Part shown: in pieces, positions 1 through 10,992 of the stretch
How positions within the stretch are numbered: the stretch's first letter is position 1
How the letters are laid out: each line of letters starts with the position of its first letter
Assembly: GCA_030765065.1 (NCBI GenBank)
Contig: CM060984.1
Span: 99,801,488-99,865,487 of the forward strand
DNA: 64,000 nucleotides
Reading direction: 5' to 3'
Source: Deroplatys truncata
Lineage: Eukaryota; Arthropoda; Insecta; Mantodea; Mantidae
Translations under genes and position numbers: made by a program
Notes under the pieces: generated by a model
What the model was told of the DNA's origin: nothing
What the model saw: the letters and a program-made list of their open reading frames with translations, nothing else
The model's database searches: none

Positions 1-468
1 CGTTTATTTGCGTGTGTATATCAGGTCAGATACATCTGTTTTAAAGAAAAAAGAGAAGGAATTTTTTTTGTGCACCGTACATTGCTACGTATAAATTGCA
101 AGTGTGTATTCTGCTCTTTTTTGAGATAATGTCAGCGTTGGTCACAGTAGGTGTGACGTGGTTTTTTTTTAACTTCCAGTTCGAGGTTTCTCACTGAAGA
201 TATCATTTTGTTTTTTCTTCTGTTTAAAATCTTGGTATTGTGTCCAAGTTGTTTGCGTGTCATGCTTGTGTAAACCGTATGTTGGTATAAGTTTCTGATA
301 TTTCGTCGTGGGCGCTTAATTGTAATACTCCTGGTACTGTTTTATTTGGCTATGTTCTGAGATTGCTACTTACATTTATGTGATGCTATAAGTGCGTAGT
401 TTGGTGTAATCTGTATTGCTTTTTCATATTGTTTATTTACTGGTTGTGTTATCTTTTGTGCTGCAATC
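1..468. other. Left-edge non-coding sequence, possible LTR-element leader
   Basis: No gene recognised. The T-rich sequence leads directly into the gag-like ORF that starts at 469, so it may be the untranslated leader of the same retroelement. No 5' LTR or primer-binding site could be identified; the element may begin outside the window. Confidence 0.3.
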
Positions 469-795
469 ATGCCTAAGCGACGTACTACGCAGAAATCTGA
501 TGTGGCAATTGCTCCAGTTAGCGAGCATAGTGAAGTAGAATCTATTTCCAGTACTAGTACACCTGTTGTTACTCAGATATTACCAGTGATGCCTAATCCG
601 CCTGTGTCGGCGAGTACAGTGCAGTCAGCTGTGTGTCGCCCGGTCATTGACCCCTCTTACTTTGAGAATTCCAGTAAGTTGTCGGCATACGAATTTTTTC
701 AGAATTTTGAAATGGCTACTACTGCTAATGGCTGCTCTGAGGAAATGTTAATGATGATAATTTTGCTTCACCGTTGCCAAGTTTGGTTCATTTAG
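469..795 (+). pseudogene. Gag-like ORF fragment of a Ty3/gypsy-type retroelement
   Basis: A 108-codon ORF begins with a basic N-terminus (MPKRRTTQK), then a Ser/Thr/Pro/Val-rich linker, then a segment around residues 65-95 (SKLSAYEFFQNFEMATTANG followed by CSEEMLMM) that resembles the capsid start of LTR-retrotransposon Gag proteins, in which a hydrophobic helix with FxxFE is followed by N-G-x-x-x-E. Ordinary Gag proteins are several hundred residues long. Here the frame stops soon after that motif and coding potential continues only in broken pieces to about 1100, so this is a decayed or truncated copy. The polypurine tract near 7207-7216, beyond an inserted non-LTR element, probably belongs to the same unit. 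The family call rests on a short motif and is tentative. Confidence 0.4.
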
Positions 796-2005
796 TTACG
801 CAATGCATATTTTGGGGGGAAAATGCTTCACAATTATTCATTTAAGTAAAAGTTTCAGGAGCTACTACCAGCCTTGCCAGTATCTTCACCTAATTAGGTT
901 TGATGTGCCTCTAATATGGACCAGTACGATGTGGATGTTGATGAATCCGCTATATGTGTGTTACCAGATTTTGGAAAATTTGCACTGGAATTTTGTGGTA
1001 AAAAGAATAGGGGGAAAAAACATCACCTGTAAGTATGTAAACATTGTGAGTGCTAAAGTTTGGACGAATGAAACAGTTTCACGACTCACACAGGTATGCT
1101 AAATTTTTATTGTTTCACTGACTGATGCTTAATTAAGCTTTGCTTTTCAGGAATGTGTGATATGAATGTCTCTGCTAAATTAAAAGTGTATTATTATTTT
1201 GGTGTAACTTAAATTTTGAATTATGTTTTGGGCATTGCAAATGATTTGTTTTGTTGTGTTATGCTGCAGAAATGTGCTGAATGTGTACCATGTACTTAAT
1301 TGAGCTTTCATTTTCAGGAATGTTCTGTGACAATATTGTTTTGAGTAAGGATGTGATGTTGTTTTGTTGCATTCGATTTGATTTGATTTGATTTTGGGTT
1401 TCATAATGATGCTGTGATCTTTTATTTGCAGGAAATTGTTGCATGAATAGTGTGTGTATGTGTGTGTATATTTGAGGTTATGTGATATATGTGAGATTTG
1501 CCTCGGTGGAAGTGCCAAAGTGTAACCCCGATGGCGTAGTGTGAGGTTATGTGAGAAATATGAGTTGATATTTGCCTCGGTGGATGTGCGTAAGAGTAAC
1601 CCCGACGGTGCTAATGTGAGAGATGAGATGATGTCAGCTTCGGTGGAAGTGCCAAAGTGTAAATGTGTAGTTGAAGTGTAAATGTGTTGATTTTTCAGGA
1701 AGGCTACATGTACCTGGAAAGTTGATGTGATGTGATGATTTCAGAGATTTTGCTTATTGGTGTTGCTGTAACGTGTTCAGTATAGCGTGTGTGATGAATT
1801 CACACGAGAGATTAAATGGATGGAAGTGATTGTAATGAGAATAATTTTTTTTCCTGTTTATGCAACAAGTTTAGTACCACCTTATATAGCAAATTTTAAT
1901 ACCACCTGTTTTCCAGCTTAATTTTGATTCGGAGGATGTGGATGCAACAGTATAATGACATGTTATTTGTGTCATTCCTGAAATGTTAATGTGCTTTCTT
2001 TAAGG
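796..2005 (+). other. Interior of the split retroelement, non-coding, with diverged tandem units
   Basis: No intact ORF. A short readable stretch at about 919-1040 (starting MDQYDVDVDESAI) ends at a GTAAGTATG motif. Several TTTTCAGGAA or TTTGCAGGAA strings follow at about 1146, 1311, 1430 and 1694, resembling splice acceptors. From 1500 to 1665 a diverged unit of about 65-75 bp containing TCGGTGGAAGTGCCAAAGTG recurs three times. This part is joined to 5901-7216 if the non-LTR insertion is removed. Confidence 0.35.
1500..1665 (+). repeat. Diverged tandem repeat, about 65-75 bp unit, three copies
   Basis: The string CTCGGTGGAAGTGCCAAAGT followed by GTAACCCCGATGG at about 1501 recurs as CTCGGTGGATGTGCGTAAGA followed by GTAACCCCGACGG at about 1573 and as TTCGGTGGAAGTGCCAAAGT near 1639. 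Units are separated by GTGAGG/GTGAGA-rich spacers. Confidence 0.6.
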
Positions 2006-2018
2006 TTATGCCTATGTT
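2006..2018. repeat. Target-site duplication, left copy
   Basis: TTATGCCTATGTT here is repeated exactly at 5888-5900, flanking the non-LTR retrotransposon. A 13-bp duplication is typical of target-primed reverse transcription. Confidence 0.93.
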
Positions 2019-2096
2019 CTATTTCTATTTTGAAAAGGGGTGGGTTTTATGCCCAAGCACTGCGACCTTAAGATCTATTGCGCATCCCCCCTATCA

Positions 2097-4163
2097 TCAG
2101 TTAAGTAGTCTGTTGCTCGATATGAACTTAACCAGACTGCTAACTGAGGCTTTCGATAGTTCATCTATCTTTGGAAAGTGACTGCCAAAAATACTTGCTC
2201 TTTGACACGCAAGAGCAGGGCAATCACATAGTAGATGAGTAACAGTCTCATCTCCTTCTAGACATCTATTACAGATAGGGTTGTTAACCAATCCCATTCT
2301 GTATAGATTAAACTTTAGGGCACAGTGTCCTGTAATGAATCCTGTTGCCCATGCAAGTCTTCTTCTGCTAAGACCGCGCAAGTATTTTGCCCGGCTGTTA
2401 TCCAGGTCTGTAATGAACAACTTGGAATGTCTGCAGCCCTCAATGGAGTTCCAGTAGTTCTTGTGTTCTGCTTGAGCCCAGCACTTAATAGCCTGTTTCA
2501 CTGGTCTGTAGGACACTCCCAGTACAGGCTCCGGACCAAAAAATGGGATTTCACTGCCAATCTTGGCTGCTTCATCTGCTTTCTCATTGCCTGGTATACC
2601 TATGTGTCCTGGAACCCACATAAGTTGAACCTTATTGTGTTCAGCCAGTGCCATTAAGGATTCCCGGCATTCTGAGACAAGCTTTGATTTTGTTGATGGT
2701 GATTCAAGTGCTTTAAGAGCAGCTTGACTGTCTGAGAGAATAAGAACACTTCTATTCTTATATCTCCTTTTAATGCTTTCCATGACACTGGCTAGGATTG
2801 CATAAACCTCAGCCTGGAAAACTGTAGCTAAGGTACCAAGACTATAAGAAATCTTGGTATTGTTACCGTAAAGCCCAGCCCCCGTTCCCGATTTGGTTCT
2901 AGAACCATCAGTATACCAGATTGGGCCTTTGTTATTATGAGGTTTTACCAGTCTTTCCCATTCACTCCGCTGTGGATAGGATACCGTAAATTTCAAATCA
3001 AACTTAAATCTTGTTTCAAGAATGTCAGTCCCCATGTTGAGTATCTTTTGTACATTCTTATCCCAAGGAAGCTTGAGATGATTAATATGTCCAGTATTAG
3101 ACACTTTGGTTTGGCGACAAATACGGTGATACGCGATCATGGCTTCTGCCTTCATCCATAGGTGGAGAGGTGTGAGCCCAATCAGCATCTCCATAGCCGC
3201 AGTTGGAGTAGTTTTGAAAGCTCCCATAATTGAAATGCAGAAGGTCCTCTGTAATTTACAGAGTTCCTTTCTGCACACCATTAAATTAACTCTAGGCCAC
3301 CACATCAGTGCGGCATAAGAGAATATAGGTCTCACCATAGCAGTGTATATCCAATACACTATGCTAGGTTTCAGACCCCATGTCTTACCAAGCATACCTC
3401 TACATGTCCAAAAGACTCTGTAGGCTTTGGTAATACATAATTCCATATGATGTTTCCAAGTTAATTTCTTGTCTAAAACAAGCCCAAGATATTTAACTTG
3501 TGTTGAATAGGGCACTACCTCACCAAAGAGAGAGAGTCTGGTTAAATCAGGCCCCCTTCTCCTGGTGAAGGGTACCACTACTGTTTTGCTTGGATTAACA
3601 GTTAGATTATTCATCTTGCACCAAGCTTCCACTTTCTCAAGCGCCGTTTGTAGCACTTGAGAAACTGTGTGAGGAAATTTACCTCTTATGATTATTGCAA
3701 TGTCATCTGCAAAACCTACTGTGAAGTAACCATCACTATTGAGTGCGCAAAGAAGTGTGTCCACTACAAGGTTCCATAGCAGGGGTGATAAAACACCCCC
3801 CTGCGGGCAGCCCCTCTCCGTGGACACATCCAGCGTCTCCCCACATAGATTCATGGTTATCTTCCTATGTTGTAAGACAAAACGTATCCACTCACAAAGA
3901 AGTGAAGGTACATCGTGTCCATAGAGGGCGTTCGTCACGACGTCACAAGACGTCGTGTCAAACGCACCTTCAATATCAAGAAAGGCACCAATGGCTATTT
4001 CTCTGGTATTAAGCGCCTTCTCAATAGTCGAGACCACTTGATGAAGTGCTGCTTCCGTTGATTTCCCTGTTTGATAGGCAAATTGGTACTTGTTTAATGG
4101 ATGTTCCATTAAAACGTAATCCCTAATGTGCCTATCCACTAACCTCTCCAAAGTTTTAAGCAT
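2097..4163 (-). pseudogene. ORF2 C-terminal part: reverse transcriptase palm, RNase H and CCHC knuckle
   Basis: This open stretch of 688 codons carries the reverse transcriptase motifs FLDIEGAFD (motif A, catalytic Asp), RGCPQGGVLSPLLW (motif B) and GFADDIAI (motif C, with FADD instead of the commoner YADD). After a thumb/linker region comes an RNase H domain with its acidic residues in TDGS, QAEVYAI, SDSQAA and NEKADEAAK. Near the C-terminus a CNRC...H...C segment forms a zinc-knuckle-like CCHC motif. The enzyme would copy element RNA at a nicked chromosomal target and remove the RNA strand. The frame is fully open for 2 kb, so decay is slight. It is not an independent gene: it is the downstream half of ORF2, separated from the endonuclease half by a frameshift near 4207, and its apparent start codon (MLKTLERL) lies inside the reverse transcriptase domain. 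Confidence 0.92.
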
Positions 4164-5710
4164 AAAAGAGGAGAGATTAATAGGGCGATAAGCCTTAGCC
4201 TGGGCGTAACTAGGACGCCTGGTTTAGGTATAAACACCACCTTTGTTTGTCTCCAAGCCATGGGTATATATCCATAAGCTAGACAAACTCTAAATATGCC
4301 ACAAAGTAGGGATTGAAGTGAGTCAATACCATATTGTAGAAATGCAGGGATGATTAAATCAGGGCCTGCCGATTTGTATGGTCCGAACGACTTGACAGCC
4401 AATCGTATTTTAGTGACATTGACTACGCTCCTGATTAGGTTCCAATCCTCTCTGTCCAAAGAAAGATGGTCCAGATTTGGTTGCCCCTTCACAGAATTGC
4501 TGTCATTGTCTACCTTAAAGTCTGGAAAGTGAGCCCTCGCAAGTTGCAGGAGCGTCTCAGAACCAGACTGTGTGTACGTGCCATCAGGCAGTTTAATAGT
4601 GCTCACAATTTTTTTAACACCCTTTGCCATATGTTTCATGAATCTTGCACTGCTGGGAACGTTCTCCATCCCCTGGCAGTACTCCCTCCACGAATTCCTT
4701 TTGGCTTTACGTATTTCTTTGTTATAATTGGTGAGGGCTTGTCTATATGAATCCCAATCACCAGTTCTTTTTGCAAGTCTAAATAACTTCCTTGCTTTCT
4801 TCCTAAGTCTGCTTAACTCTTTAGTCCACCAAGGCACCAGCCTTGGCGAGTAAGCTACCTTAGGCTGACAATTTTGATAATAGGATAGGAGAATTGACCG
4901 TTGTATTTCATCAACGGCAAACTCCACATCCAATATCGAACGAATGTTCCTTGAGAAACCCGATGTCAATGCTGATAGATCTCGTCTATAACCGTCCCAG
5001 TCAGTTTTCCTCGGATTTCTGTAAATCACTGGTAGAGTGACTTGTGCTTTAATATTGAAGCATATGCATCTATGATCAGAGAGAGTGATCTCCGATGATA
5101 CACGCCAACTTGAAATTAGGTTCTCAATAATATTAGTCCCTAACGTTATGTCAATGACTTCCTCCCTTCGCAAGGTTACAAAGGTTGGTTCATTACCTCG
5201 ATTTAGAATATTAAGGTTTGTACTCACCAAGTACTCCATTAACTTTTCTCCTCTGTGATTGATATCAGTGCTCCCCCACAGTGTGTGGTGTGCATTGGCA
5301 TCAACCCCCAGGATTAACTCCTTTCCATTCTCTCCGCAGTGGGTCACAAGGTCCCTCACTGCTATCGATGGTGGATCAGAGTCTTCGTAAGGGAGGTAGA
5401 CGGAAGAGAGTATTAAAACTCTTCTCTCTCCTGCCTCCTCCACTATTGTTTGGATTGTAGTTACATCCCTAGAACAGTGCTCAGTAAGAAGCAATGCGTT
5501 TATCCAATTCTTAGCATAAATACAAGATCTTGGATTATTATTACTAGGTCTATATATAGTGCCCTTAGTACAACTGATCCCTCTAATTGAACCTCTGAAG
5601 AGCCAAGGTTCCTGTATGAGAGCAATATCAACATTGTCTTCAACAAGTTTCTTACTGAGAATGGCTGAAGCTGCCTTACAGTGCTGCAAGTTAATTTGAA
5701 CTATTTTCAT
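4139..5710 (-). pseudogene. ORF2 N-terminal part: AP endonuclease and start of reverse transcriptase
   Basis: The first ATG in good context is at 5710 (MKIVQINLQHCKAA); upstream codons in this frame begin with GTG, so 5710 is preferred. Endonuclease landmarks are N7 in INLQH, E34 in IQEPW, GVDANAHH, DITLG and the terminal SDHR, the exonuclease-endonuclease-phosphatase fold that nicks target DNA. The reverse transcriptase fingers follow, with KSAGPD and FIPKPG. Immediately after FIPKPG the frame shifts and ends in unrelated residues. The start lies 26 bp after the ORF1 stop codon, a close ORF1-ORF2 arrangement common in these elements. A single missing base explains the break; the bases after the break encode the expected YAQAKAYRPINLSS motif in the next frame. 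Confidence 0.9.
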
Positions 5711-5736
5711 AATTGCATTAACCCACAACACTTACC

Positions 5737-5887
5737 TTAAGCAGTACCCGATGCGGATCCTCCAGAGTCCCCTATCTTCGTCTCCGGACTGTCTCCGCCA
5801 TCGCTGCCTGCCTTCTTTGCTTTGTCTGCTACTGCCTTCCCCTCCGGGTCAGACAGGATCTTAAAAAGAGCCCTGTCCACCCCGGTA
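5737..5887 (-). pseudogene. ORF1 C-terminal remnant of the non-LTR element
   Basis: From the right boundary the minus strand reads open for about 50 codons in a hydrophilic, Lys/Asp/Gly/Ser-rich segment (including GVDRALFKILSDPEGK) to a TAA at 5739-5737. Position, composition and the short spacing before ORF2 suggest the tail of the ORF1 nucleic-acid-binding protein. The upstream part, where zinc knuckles would lie, was lost by 5' truncation. Confidence 0.6.
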
Positions 5888-5900
5888 TTATGCCTATGTT
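5888..5900. repeat. Target-site duplication, right copy
   Basis: Exact repeat of 2006-2018 (TTATGCCTATGTT), marking the 5' end of the inserted non-LTR element. Confidence 0.93.
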
Positions 5901-7216
5901 ACATGTTTTTGAATTTGCAGCATGTTGAATGAGACGTCAGTGAACATGTTTTGTTTTCGCAGTAATTACTGTCCAAGAGAAAAAGTGAAAGTTGAGATAA
6001 AGATGATGATGATTGAAGTAATGATGATGATTGAAATACTGATGATAATAATGAGATGAGGAAGATAGTAATGTAGAGGAGAAATTGTATTAGTGACAAG
6101 AGTATGACAATCGTAGTTGAAAGCATGTCACGTGGTGTAGTTTGGAGATGTACTGTGGATGTATTTTGTAGTTTGTAGCAATATATACCATAGTTTGAGT
6201 AGCTAGTTAAGGAGTGTTGTGCATAATTTGGGCCATGTTCAGTATGAATGCTTCCATTTCATTGTCATGTGTGAATGTCTTGTAAGTGCACTTATTTTCT
6301 TTTGTTAGTGGTACCAGCTGGTCATTAAGAGTTAATATTGGGATCCCAAATGTGTTTTTCTGTCATGTTATTGTATGAAAAAGTCACTGTTGCTGATATA
6401 ATGTTAATGTATTCTGAGTCTGTTCTAATGTCATATTTGGATTGTGAAGCATTGTGAGTTAAATTTTGGATGGCAACCCTCTATAAAATTTAGTTCTTAT
6501 GTCAATATGTAGTTATTTTTTTCTCTTTCTTTGCCCCATGTCAAAAGAATTTTGAGTGCAAACCTTTAAGCGTTTCAAATATTTGATTGTACATGACATT
6601 CTGTTCTTTTTTATGTGTGATTGTTTGTTGGAGCACCCTTTCTACTGTTTCGTGGTGTTTGTTGTAGTTATTTTGCTGATGGCGGAGCTCGAGAGGACAA
6701 GATGAGCATCCCCACGTGGCACACCAGAAGTTCCAGAAACACCACAGGGAAGCTGTCGGGCAGCCACTACACTGCTGTGGCATGAGGAGCCACTATTTTG
6801 GGGGGCAGTCCAAGCCAGCGACTGCCCACCCCGTTGTCATCGCCAAAGACCTGCAGTAACAACAACACTACAGCCAGGATAAGTCGTCGTTGTGGGTACA
6901 CTGTAAATTCACCCACAAACAGTTTCATCGGACCATCACTCTCAGGTGCAGTGTAGTGTGCGTGTGGACAGAGGCAGCGTGGTGTGTGTGCGTGTGCGGG
7001 GTGCTCGAGCATTAGTGCTCTAACAATATGATCCGATAAGACTCGAGACTCTCGAACAAGCCATCTAAAAAAAGCAACAAATTTGTGTGGGTATTTATAA
7101 CACATGTTTTTTTCCTCTCTCTCTTTTTGTATGTCATTTTTGTTCTTTTATTGTCTTTTTTGTGTTTGTTTGCCTTGTGTCGACGAGGGCGTCGACCTCG
7201 GTGGCCAGGGGGGAGA
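5901..7216 (+). other. 3' interior of the split LTR-type element, ending in a polypurine tract
   Basis: No intact gene. At 5990-6065 there is a GATGAT/ATGATGATTGAA simple repeat. The GC-richer part from 6660 to 7000 has no readable pol domain. The last bases, AGGGGGGAGA at 7207-7216, form a polypurine tract directly before a TGTGACG sequence, the usual junction between a retroelement interior and its 3' LTR. Confidence 0.4.
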
Positions 7217-7756
7217 TGTGACGTATGCAAAGATGATAGGATATACGTCTCTGGTCACGGAGATTCGAGATGGCAGTTGGTTTGGGGTGGGGGTAAGTTA
7301 GGGGATAGCGTCTCCGACGCTACAGGAAGTGTCGTTTGGGACAAAGCAGTCAGTGGGTAAGCTCCAAGTAGGAAGGACGTAGAACTGCCTTCTCCGTGCT
7401 AGACAGGCATGATGGCCTCGCTCGGCAGACATGTGGGCTACAATTGTAACAGCTAAGTATCTGTCTTTATCTAATTAAACTGTTAGCCATGTGTTTTCGT
7501 GCAGGGTTATTTATGGTAGTGTAGTGTCCTTTACTTCCTTAAGCCATGTAACGTTTTGGAATAGTAATTATTTTGGTGTTTAACTTAGCTGCGTCCCCGT
7601 CGTAGCCTCGCCATGTGAAGATCTTATTAGTTTACCGGTAACCTTTTGCAAGCGAGTGTCTCCCCATCATTTTCTGAATATTATTTAGTAGAGGCTACGA
7701 CAATATCTAACTGTTTCTCTACTCGGAACTGGAACACCAGGCAATTTATCGTGACA
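7217..7756 (+). repeat. Possible 3' LTR of the split retroelement
   Basis: The segment starts TGTGACGTATGC straight after a polypurine tract and can be drawn to CGTGACA at 7756, giving TG...CA ends and a plausible length of 540 bp. No second LTR copy exists in the window to confirm either boundary, so the right end is a guess. Confidence 0.35.
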
Positions 7757-8614
7757 TTGCCTACACACCTGTCAACATGATTCGGTTTTCACATACGTGT
7801 CATACACAAAAAGTCTTTATTCAAGAGAAAATTTGAGTACCATTTCCGGGTTGTGATAATCCGATAATCCAATCGCACACAAATACACACGCATCTCACG
7901 TCTGTACACAAGAAGCAATAACAGTTGACTGAAGCCCGCTGCCACATGTCTGATAAGTGGAAGAGCCCGTGGCCTTGAGTTCATTCAGACATGTCGCACA
8001 AGACTGCCGTGCAATTCCCGGCCAGAGCGCTGAAGGACCGCTCTGTACTTATCGTAGTGTTCAAAGAGTGTTTGAGGATTGTGAGGTGGATATAGTTATC
8101 GAGGTTGGAGATTCATTATCTGAAGATGACAGTGACTTGAATGAAACTGGACCGAACTAATTCGTAAGTTAAACAATCCAATAAGTATTTATCGGCCACA
8201 TGTAACATCATTTTCATGTTTATGTTTGCTTGCATTTAGGAATTATTTAGACCCTTATCTTTGTAGGTGTACATTGCTTAAGATAAAAGTTGACAATGTC
8301 AATTAACTATGTAGGTATATATATACATATATGTTATTTTACATGAATTATGAGCAACATCTTCATTTCCTATACCTACAGTTAAGCGTTAACAATTTTA
8401 AAATTTAGAATAGAAAGTTAATTGAGAAATCGCAGTAAACACATCATAAAATGTACTCAAGTACGGCTGAGTTGAACCAAAAACAATTTGGCAACGTAGG
8501 CATGTGACCAGCGACACTTACAAAGCTGCAAGGTCATGGCACCCCACTGCTCCCCCTGTGACACCAACCACAGCACCCCTCCTCGAATTAACAGGTCATT
8601 AACAGCATAAGGTA
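7757..8614. other. Non-coding stretch with one short hypothetical ORF
   Basis: A 67-codon ORF at 7957-8160 (+) ends in an acidic segment (EDCEVDIVIEVGDSLSEDDS) that could be the N-terminal tail of a transposase, but it stops at once and nothing conserved follows. The rest is AT-rich and nothing was recognised. Confidence 0.3.
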
Positions 8615-10022
8615 TACACAGGATGAGCTTTAAATCCACCTACGAACTTCAGGGGGTGATTCCTACTGGAAATGAAGTACAAAGGCCCATATCGCCTTGT
8701 GTGCTGAAATGCATAGTTTTCTCGATAGATAGCTCTCACGACATCCTCTCATAACTTGCAGCGTGCTTTTCTGTGTTGCAGATAGTGCGATTTAAGCAAT
8801 GTAGAAGCACAATGGACCGGTTTTCATTGCAGAAACAAGCCGAGATGGTGTTCGTGTATGTCCAACCAGGTGGAAACGGTCGAGAGGCAACACGGATGTA
8901 CCGCGCCACAGGATGTAGCCTGACAGACAGCACCACCCACATCACATAACATTTGGAGCCATTTTTCGGCGTTTGTGTGAGCATGGGTTCTTTGAGACAG
9001 ACGAGTGTTCAGGGCACAGTGGTGGAACTTGTTCTCCATGATATTGGGAACAACTTTGGTACAAGCTCTAGCAATTGTCCTGTCAACATGGTGTAAGCCA
9101 AAGGAGGGTTATCTGTATCCTACATGACGATGCTACTATCCCTATCACCTCCAATGTATGCAGGAATTATCACCGGCGGATTTTCCCCCACGGGAAAGAT
9201 TCTGTCGCTGGTTTGTGTAACAGGTCATCACAATTATGGGATTTCTGTTTTCATTTCTCTTCACCGATGAAGTGATCTTTGGTAGAGATGGCATCATTAA
9301 CCTACATAATCATCATCTGTGGGTTATAGAAAATCCTCACTGAATGGTTAGAGCGTCTCATCAGCGACGGTTTAGAATCAATGTTTGGGCAATGATTATT
9401 CGCCTACTTGGACCAGTTATTCTTGCATAGTGTCTGAAACCTATGTGGACTTATTGCAAAACACTCCGCCTCCATTGTTGGAGAATGTGCCTTTGGTAAT
9501 ATGATAAGCAATGTAGCTGCAGCACGATGGAGTGCCAGCCCACTTCCGCATTAATGTTCGCCGACACATCTTCCCCAGACGTTGGGTAGGACGTGGAGGC
9601 CCTCTGCATGGCCTGCTCGATCAGCGGACTTAAATCACCTGGATGTTTATTTGTGGGAACATCTGAAAAGCATTGTGTACGGTGAGCCTGTTCCTGATGT
9701 TCAGACCCTTCAACAGGGTGACCACGTAGCCTGTGACGACATTCAGACAGATCCCGGAACATTCGAATGAGTGAGACAATCCATGATGTGACGTGTGAAC
9801 GCGTGCATTGCATCCCATGGAGGCCACTTTGAACATCTGTTGTGATATGGATGATTCAGGCCATGTACTGTGTGCCAGGGCTCTTTATTTGTTGTCGTTC
9901 TTCAGTGCCATCTACCAAGAAAATTATGCATTTCCGGACACAAGGCGATATTAACTTTTGGCTCCATTTCCAGTAGGAACCACCCCCTGAAGTTTGTCGG
10001 TGGACTCTAAACTCACCCTGTA
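8615..10022 (+). mobile_element. Tc1/mariner-superfamily element with long terminal inverted repeats, inactive
   Basis: The ends are inverted copies of each other. The left end reads ACAGGATGAGC and the right end, reversed, ACAGGGTGAGT. Similarity continues through ACTTCAGGGGGTG, TTCCTACTGGAAATG, ATCGCCTTGTGT and GAAATGCATA to about 8735 on the left and 9900 on the right, giving inverted repeats of roughly 120 bp. TA dinucleotides flank both ends (8615-8616 and 10021-10022), as expected for TA-target insertion. The size of 1.4 kb is normal for the superfamily. Inside is a degenerate plus-strand transposase related to the one at 16144-17255. Confidence 0.85.
8812..9845 (+). pseudogene. Degenerate rosa/DD41D-like mariner-superfamily transposase
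   Basis: Readable pieces in order are an N-terminal start (MDRFSLQKQAEMVFVY then GGNGREATRMY), YPYHLQCMQELSPADF before the catalytic core, the first acidic motif LFTDEVIFGRDG with ENPH after it, RFRINVWAMI, the second motif LQHDGVPAHF, and AWPARSADLNHLDVYLW containing the third. It ends HGGHFEHLL and a stop at 9845. Several frameshifts and stops separate these pieces, so no transposase is made. All three acidic positions can still be recognised. Spacing between the second and third is about 38 residues here after indels, against 41 in the related copy at 16144. Confidence 0.82.
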
Positions 10023-10992
10023 TAAACATACCTTTACCTTTAAATGGGGGAAATAGGAACATTTTGTGGAGTGATTCAGTTATGGTGTCTGCTCATTATA
10101 TTAACAACTACCATGCAAAACAGCGGGAGGGAGTCGCTAGAAATTGAGGTATTTGCGATTACCTTAAAAAAGAGAAAACTGAAATGGAATCGAAAACAAG
10201 AGAAGCGGGTTACATGCAGTTTATCAGAAGGTTTTGGCGTTCAGAAACTTCAGTGTATACATCTATAGAATTGAATAAATGTAATTCAGACATTTCGACA
10301 CCATTTCATTACACATATATTTACTGTAAAAGAAATAAATATAACAAATGATTCCTACCATTCTAAACAGGACGGATTGTTGCTTTTAAAGTCATCCTCC
10401 TGTTTGCTTAAGACTAAGACCATCTATGTATATTACAATAAAATGTAACCGGCTTTTTACCATGCATCCTCTGCAGAGTATAACTATTTTGTACTCAATG
10501 GTATTCTCCGTGTAGGCTTTGCAAATCCTTTTTAGTATTTTATGATTGAAAACGCAAGGTCTTTTACAGCCTATGTCCGTCAGATAGATAGGGCTTCTCA
10601 ATGGTGAAAGAACTATCAAAATCGGTTTAGTTGTTTTTGAGATTACTCTACATACGCAAAGATACTGTGCGATTTTTCCTCCTGGCCCTACTCAGCTGGA
10701 TGCGCAGTAGTTGGACGGGCGCATTATCTCCCGGGAGGGGTTTTGGGTTAGTTGTAGGAGAAAGGCCGCTACGTACCTTAAGCATTTCTTTTGCACCGCG
10801 CTAGGGAATACTGCCGGTCTTTTCTCCCCTCCATTCTCCAACCTTCACCTCGTTTGCGTTCCTGCAGGGTCAGGTCGAAAAACTCGTACTATACATACAC
10901 ATTTTCTGTCTTCATAATGCATAGTATAGATCCCAGAAACTATTTGTCTCTACTTAAAAATATATTCTAGCAGTCAAAATAATGGAGAGAAA
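10023..10992. other. Non-coding, unassigned repeat-like sequence
   Basis: No gene recognised. The part at 10515-10680 (including ATAGGGCTTCTCAATGGTGA) and the GC-richer part at 10690-10880 look like old transposon or SINE debris, but no second copy was found in the window. Confidence 0.3.

Larger units (their letters stand above)
2019..5887 (-). mobile_element. LOA/I-type non-LTR retrotransposon, 5'-truncated, minus strand
   Basis: A 3869-bp non-LTR element lies in reverse orientation between perfect 13-bp duplications. Reading right to left it holds the C-terminal end of ORF1 (5887-5737), an ORF2 with AP-type endonuclease, reverse transcriptase, RNase H and a CCHC knuckle (5710-2097), and a 3' UTR of about 78 bp that ends in a short A-rich tail (AAAATAGAAATAG) rather than a long poly(A). 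The RNase H domain and the INLQHxKAA endonuclease start point to the LOA/I group; exact clade placement needs a tree. ORF1 is cut off at the right boundary, the usual result of incomplete reverse transcription. ORF2 is broken by one frameshift, so the copy is dead but recent, because both target duplications are identical. Confidence 0.92.

Noticed and set aside
7012-7360. Overlapping ORFs on both strands near the polypurine tract
   Set aside because: They cross the predicted element/LTR boundary and show no conserved residues.
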